DNA of 64,000 nt from Zeugodacus cucurbitae (lineage: Eukaryota; Arthropoda; Insecta; Diptera; Tephritidae), in contig NC_071667.1 of NCBI RefSeq assembly GCF_028554725.1, positions 12,011,501-12,075,500 on the forward strand, given 5' to 3'. Shown in pieces: positions 59,309 through 64,000 of the stretch. Under the pieces are notes generated by a model that worked only from the letters and a program-made list of their open reading frames with translations, was not told the DNA's origin and did no database searches. The position numbers and the translations under genes were made by a program. Position 1 is the first letter of the stretch; every line of letters starts with the position of its first letter.

Positions 59309-59737
59309 AGAAGTAATGTAGGGCTCAGTTCGGGTGTAACAGAACATTATATACTCTCGAAATTTATTTATTTATTAAGGTAACACATAATTCGTCCGCC
59401 TATTCGGCATAAAGCCCACTTGATTAACGAAAATCAATATATGTATTTGGTATATGGAAGCTGTAATAATTCCTTGGCCGATATCTCGCATATTAACCGA
59501 TATATACAGTATAAAGTCCACTGAAAATTTGAATCCTAATAATAAGTACTATATGGGAGCTAGGGTAAGTAATTACCCGATTTTAACCATTTTTGGTGCA
59601 AAAGCACATTATCTGAGAGTTTTACCAATATTTCCAGTAAGAGAATATTCATCAGCATTGAGGTCTCCTTGTTTCCATATCTGGGACCTTGAAAATTTAT
59701 AGTATGTCGACAATTTTTAAATGAGATATGCTGTATC
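59309..59737 (+). mobile_element. Family R element, copy R10 (degenerate left part)
   Basis: AGAAGTAATGTAGGGCTCAG, GTTCGG-GTGTAA-CAGAAC and TATATACTCTCGAAATTTATT are mutated forms of the R left end. Sequence follows R5/R8 (TATTCGGCATAAAGCCCA, GGGAGCTAGGGTAAG, CCCGATTTTAACCATTTTTGG) and stops at the TTAA element at 59738. Confidence 0.75.
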
Positions 59738-59741
59738 TTAA

Positions 59742-60212
59742 GGGGTTACTCTACCCTGAAATTTTCAAAAAATTTAACATTTTGTTGCTTAATTTCAAAC
59801 TCTATATTCTAACGAGTATTTCGTCTCAGCGCGGTGGGAGCGTGCCGAGAGTACATTTGTTTCTTCTTTTGCGTTTTTCGAAACGGAGTACACAATAACT
59901 CAAAAACTATTTAACCGATTGACATGAAAATTAAAATACATATAGTGGAGTGGGATTTTTTCGATTAAATAATTTTAAAGTTTTTTATCCAATTTTTTTA
60001 TCTACCATCAAAGGTGCTCCGAAAAAACTGATCCACGCCAATGTTCATTTCTCTGCCATTTTATATTAAAAACAATACTTTTTTAAATTTTTATAAAGCT
60101 TAAGATATGTATTAAATTAGCACTAAATGTGAAGAAGTCCTACCTCAAACAGTTTTGTCAAAAAAATTCCTAAAAGACCATCAGATTTTTATGCGTTTAG
60201 GGTGGCGTAACC
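59742..60212. mobile_element. TTAA-type non-autonomous element (Kolobok-like MITE), right end worn
   Basis: TTAA at 59738-59741 precedes GGGGTTACTCTACCCTGAAA; at the other end TTTAGGGTGGCGTAACC (60196-60212) is the inverted partner, with three mismatches, but the outer CC and the second TTAA are mutated. The terminus differs from the TTAA element at 29487. It cuts copy R10. No coding frame. Confidence 0.6.
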
Positions 60213-62464
60213 GAAATATGGTTTTTTACCCAAAAGTTAAAACATAAGCTGTATAATTTAAAAATTTGGCTTTGCTATTGCACATAATATACACAAATTT
60301 TCCTAATGCAAAATACAATGGGTCACCCACACTATTTATACTGAATTACAAGCAAATAAAATAAGCACTCAAGTGACGTAGGATACCAACTTCGTAATAG
60401 CTTTCAGGAATTGTCATTACAATGTCATTTTAAATGTTATCTAAACTATTATAAGTCAACTATTCCTTAGAATAAAAATTTACAACAACTATAGAAACAC
60501 TCGCCATGAATAATCAACGACGAGAGTTAGAATATGATATGCACTTTGTTGTGAAAAAACAACAACTTAACAACATAAAAACTATTCAAATGACAACCAA
60601 ACAGTTAAATAAGCATAACCAATTTGTGAGGCCACCACTATGCACAGGGAGTCAAGAGCCAGGATCAGGATGTTGCACACAGGACAAGCAAACCAATCTA
60701 AAGGTGTAAAAAGTGAAGAATTTATAAAATATCTGCTCGTTCTACTCGTTAAGGCAATGAGTTGAGGCAAATGAGCGCACCGAACAATGGACCGCCCACA
60801 GTTACGAAGGCAAATTACAGGAAAGTGGCCTGCAAACAAACTAAGCAACAACAAATGGACCGCAGCCAAAAAGGACGCACATAAATCGTGCCAATAAAGT
60901 TGAAAGAAACACCTTCACGTTTATTTGTCACAGTCACTGACCGCCACAGTATTCACCTTTCAACTACAGTTGGAAAACAGCACACGAACGATCTCACATT
61001 TTCCACCTTTAGTTGGGACACTTTGGTATGCCAGGTTACAGCATTCGAGACATAAATGATTTTATTTTCATATGACATTGCATTTCAATGCTCATTTGCA
61101 CACAAATTCATTTCATTTTCATAATGAATCGCATTACGGTTGTTTTTGGACTCACCGATATTTGTATATCCATCACATTTGTTGTTGTTATTGCTCTGTA
61201 GCTCGTGCTATAGCTGGAGCCTTCAGCTGTGATGACACACACAGATATGACCAACACACGCACATCACCGAGATATCAGTGTCACCCGCCGTGCACATCT
61301 TTCTCTTGACCTCACCAACCACTGTGCACCCACACACACACACCCTCATACAAATATTGAACCGTGCCACTTTGTACGTAACAGCGGTTTCCACGTTGAC
61401 ATCCGTCCGCAATGTGCTTGTAGGTGACAAAATGCTTGTCATTGCTGATGCCGTATTGGCGGCAACGTTGTTATTGCTCTGTTTGCTTTGTTGTTATTAT
61501 TGTGTGTTTGTATCTTCAATTTTATTGGTTTGTCTATCATTGATTCCGATCAAAATGTGTGCATGTTTTTCTTCCTTCACAGAGTTTGTGTTCCTCTTCT
61601 TCCTTCCTTCTAATACGTACATTGCTGTTATGGTAGTTGTTATCTCTGTGGTATGTCCATCGGTGACCTTCCTGTAGAGGCCAGCATATTTGCTATTTAA
61701 AATGTTTTCCTCATTTTCATGTGATATCTTGTTTATTAGGACCCCTGCAGCCAGTTTTTTTGAGTTTTCCAATTCGTTACAGATATTTGAAATTTTCGAT
61801 TTTGTTTTTGGTTTTATATTTTGCACTTTTGACACGGTTCTAGAGGAGAAGTGTACCTTCCTTCTATGATTTTGTGTATTTTTCCATTCATTTTCGGCGT
61901 ACATATCCACTTAGTTGCGCTTGATTGGCAGATAATTTTTCGATTTGTATTGATTTCAAATATTCTGTGTGGCCAAGGCGTGGGAATGTCTTGTCTCAAT
62001 TGTGTTTTCAAGTTTGTTATTACTAAAAAATATGTGATAGTTGGTTAGGCTTATGAAAATGAAGTTGTGAAAGAAGTTATCAAATCTCTCATTATTTTTT
62101 TTTTCAAACCAGTCCAAAATCAGATGATACAACGAAAAGAACGCTTAAATATCTCTTTTGTAACCCATAGGATATAATTTAATGCCGACTCCTCTAGATC
62201 ACTTCATTCCAAAAAAGCTCTAATCTCGGAGCAACCTACATGTCTATATATGTGAACTTTCATATTGTCGCTCTGTATAAATCCTAAATTTTAAAGAAAT
62301 TCGACCAACTTTCATAATTTTTCACTTCAGTAAAGACGAAGATCCTCATATTCGCTATATGGGGACTAAAAAAGGTTTTTAACCGATTTCTATCATATTT
62401 TTTCCCAACCTCAATTTGAGAGATATGATTCGTAGACATTAGTTATATCTCATATTTTGAGTAC
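60213..62464. other. intergenic; two longer uncharacterised open frames, unconvincing
   Basis: A 201-codon plus frame from ATG 61072 to 61677 is His/Thr-rich, then hydrophobic, and spans a CA microsatellite. On the minus strand 61910-61497 gives a 137-codon Lys/Asn-rich frame and 62011-61814 a further one. None shows a domain; the plus and minus frames overlap so at most one could be real. The stretch 62270-62460 has phrases such as AACCGATTTC typical of decayed repeats. Confidence 0.4.
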
Positions 62465-63130
62465 CAGGGTGGCAGTAGATGGAGTTGCCAGGAACAAATG
62501 GCTACACTTCTACTGGGTGCCGGGCCACAAAGGCATTGAGGGTAACGATATTGTAGACGGGATTAGCAAGAGTGGTGTATAACTGTCATTCAGAAACGTC
62601 CGGACCAGCATTGGCAAATCCATGCACTGTATTTACAATGTGCAGATAGGAGCATGGCAAATAAGATCATAACGCGCTGAAAAAATATACCGAGGTGCAA
62701 AACCTCTAAAGCCATATGTAAAGCGGTAAACCAGAAATACACAAAACTCCTACTGTAGCTCGATAGAAGGGACTGTAGGATTATAGTTGGAATACTCACT
62801 GGCCACTGTCTGGTGGCGACACACGATGGGTCTAACGGATTGAGATCGTCAATAGCAAGGTACCAGAGAAACAATGGAGCATCTCAAGTGTGCTTGTCCT
62901 GCATTGTCAACTGAAAGTCTCTAGCATTTGCGGGCCTCGCATTATGAGAATTTGGAAGAGGTATCGATAGTGGAGCCACATAACATTTTGAAATTCGCGT
63001 CAAGCGCAGGCATCCTAAAGGATGACTACTACTCGTGGACTACGTGGTGACATTCCATCTGGACCACAACTGGTCTATGTGTGACATATTTGCCATCCAG
63101 GTTAACCTATCCGGATCAGTTCCGATTGCG
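62465..63130 (+). pseudogene. LINE fragment: RNase H plus zinc-knuckle tail, decayed
   Basis: Plus strand: VARNKWLHFYWVPGHKGIEG and NDIVDGISKSG, then in other frames KSMHCIYN, LLWHCxVATH-like remnants, MGLTD, and LEEVSIVEPHNILKFA. Third copy of the family seen at 12945-13640 and 34569-35640; it keeps the PGHKGIEG block best. Stops and frameshifts throughout. Confidence 0.7.
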
Positions 63131-64000
63131 TAGACCCGACTGTCGTGGGAATGCACTCATTATTTTCTAATGCCTTCTAAATCTCCGCTTCAAATACATT
63201 ATGTTATTAATATTTAAGAACACACCTACGCGGATATTAGAAATATGAAACCAAAGACCTTGCAACGATCCAACTGTTTATGCAAAAATATCTGTTTATA
63301 TAAATATATTTGGGCGTACTATGCATTGTAAACGTTGAGAATTTGTTCTACGCTCCACTAGCATTTTCTAGACAACCATTAGCCAAATGTGAGACATAAA
63401 TCAATGAGAACTGAAAACTTCCATTTAAAGTGATTACGCTTAATCGTTCAACTGTCACATTTTAATAATTTCATGGCGCGATCTCAGACCAGCCCCCAAT
63501 GGCGCCCTCCGGCTAAAACTCATCAATAAATCCAGTCAACAATGCAAGAGCAAAAGCAAGAGCCCAACAAATACACACTTACAGACATACGAGTAAATGC
63601 AAACTTATTAAATGAACTTCTATTTCACATTCATTTGAAAATGCAGAATGCAAAAACAGCAATAAAACAGCCAATAACCATTGAATAAGCAAAAACAAAA
63701 ACAACGAGTATTGAGGTTCACCAAAAGCATACGAAAATCGAAAAGTGCATATGCGCATAAATATTGAAATATATATACATCTATGTACATATATATATGT
63801 ATATACATAAGTATGTGGAAGTCTCACAACAGCGTGGAATGAAGGAGCACATCCAGCAGTTTCTCACCGCTGGATAAGCTGCTGCAACAAATCTTGTAAA
63901 ACTAAGTGCTAAACAAACAAGTCCCTTTTCGATCGCGCCCAAGGCTTATTTTATGGCTGACCATTTCGTGGCAGCACTGGACGTTTATGTTCTCCTAAGG
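63131..64000. other. intergenic, nothing recognised
   Basis: AT-rich with ATATATGTATATACAT runs near 63770-63810. Confidence 0.5.

Noticed and set aside
61072..61677. 201-codon plus-strand frame
   Set aside because: His/Thr runs come from CA-rich DNA and the remainder is hydrophobic by composition; overlaps opposite-strand frames of equal merit.
61497..62011. Lys/Asn-rich minus-strand frames of 137 and 65 codons
   Set aside because: No recognisable domain; could be chance in AT-rich DNA. Kept only as a note.
1..64000. tRNA, rRNA, CRISPR array, bacterial operon or LTR retrotransposon
   Set aside because: I looked for cloverleaf B-box-like GGTTCGANTCC contexts, regular short direct repeats with spacers, and gag/protease/integrase motifs with long direct repeats; none was found.

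Overview
This is insect nuclear DNA, most likely from a tephritid fruit fly or a close brachyceran relative. The evidence is one Drosophila-type pair-rule gene exon, AT-rich intergenic DNA, 50-60 bp introns in a decayed transposase gene, and a dense load of insect-type RTE, hAT, mariner, Tc1, piggyBac-like and TTAA-target elements. The species assignment is inference. Only one host gene can be supported: the first coding exon of odd-paired (opa, Zic family), on the minus strand at 3234-4341. It ends at a clean splice donor inside the zinc-finger array. The remaining zinc fingers and C-terminus are not in the window, so positions 1-3233 are intron and everything to the right of 4341 is upstream of opa.

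Layout. 1-11.4 kb: opa intron, exon, probable promoter and upstream DNA, with no recognisable transposon. 11.4-20.3 kb: three copies (R1-R3) of a non-coding repeat here called family R, plus decayed LINE fragments. 20.3-23.9 kb: an R copy (R4) split by an RTE retrotransposon (copy A) with a 12-bp target-site duplication. 25.0-27.7 kb: a decayed hAT element with two visible introns, followed by a mariner remnant. 29.5-30.1 kb: a TTAA-flanked non-autonomous element. 31.0-32.1 kb: a dead mariner. 34.6-35.6 kb: an RNase H LINE fragment. 39.1-41.9 kb: a nest in which an R copy carries both a piggyBac-like MITE and a truncated RTE (copy B), is fused to an inverted R half, and is followed by a Tc1-like remnant. 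42.6-45.9 kb: a full-length RTE (copy C) with an intact ~988-codon ORF and a perfect 10-bp target-site duplication. 46.0-48.6 kb: two R copies head to head, forming a large inverted repeat. 49.8-50.7 kb: a fourth RTE fragment (copy D). 53.0-55.0 kb: a Tc1/mariner-superfamily fragment and another R copy. 57.5-63.1 kb: more LINE, R and MITE debris.

The most interesting points are: (1) family R, with asymmetric hairpin ends, no credible coding capacity and a hidden internal periodicity of about 140 bp carrying regularly placed CCACGCCC boxes; (2) a structured 5' end shared by the two 5'-complete RTE copies, with an 11-bp long-range helix preserved through substitutions; (3) two RTE subfamilies that differ in 3' tail (AAG versus AT) and C-terminal sequence; (4) foldback arrangements of R copies that could make hairpin RNAs; and (5) the transposon-free zone around opa. 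All family names come from reading translated motifs by eye; no search was run.
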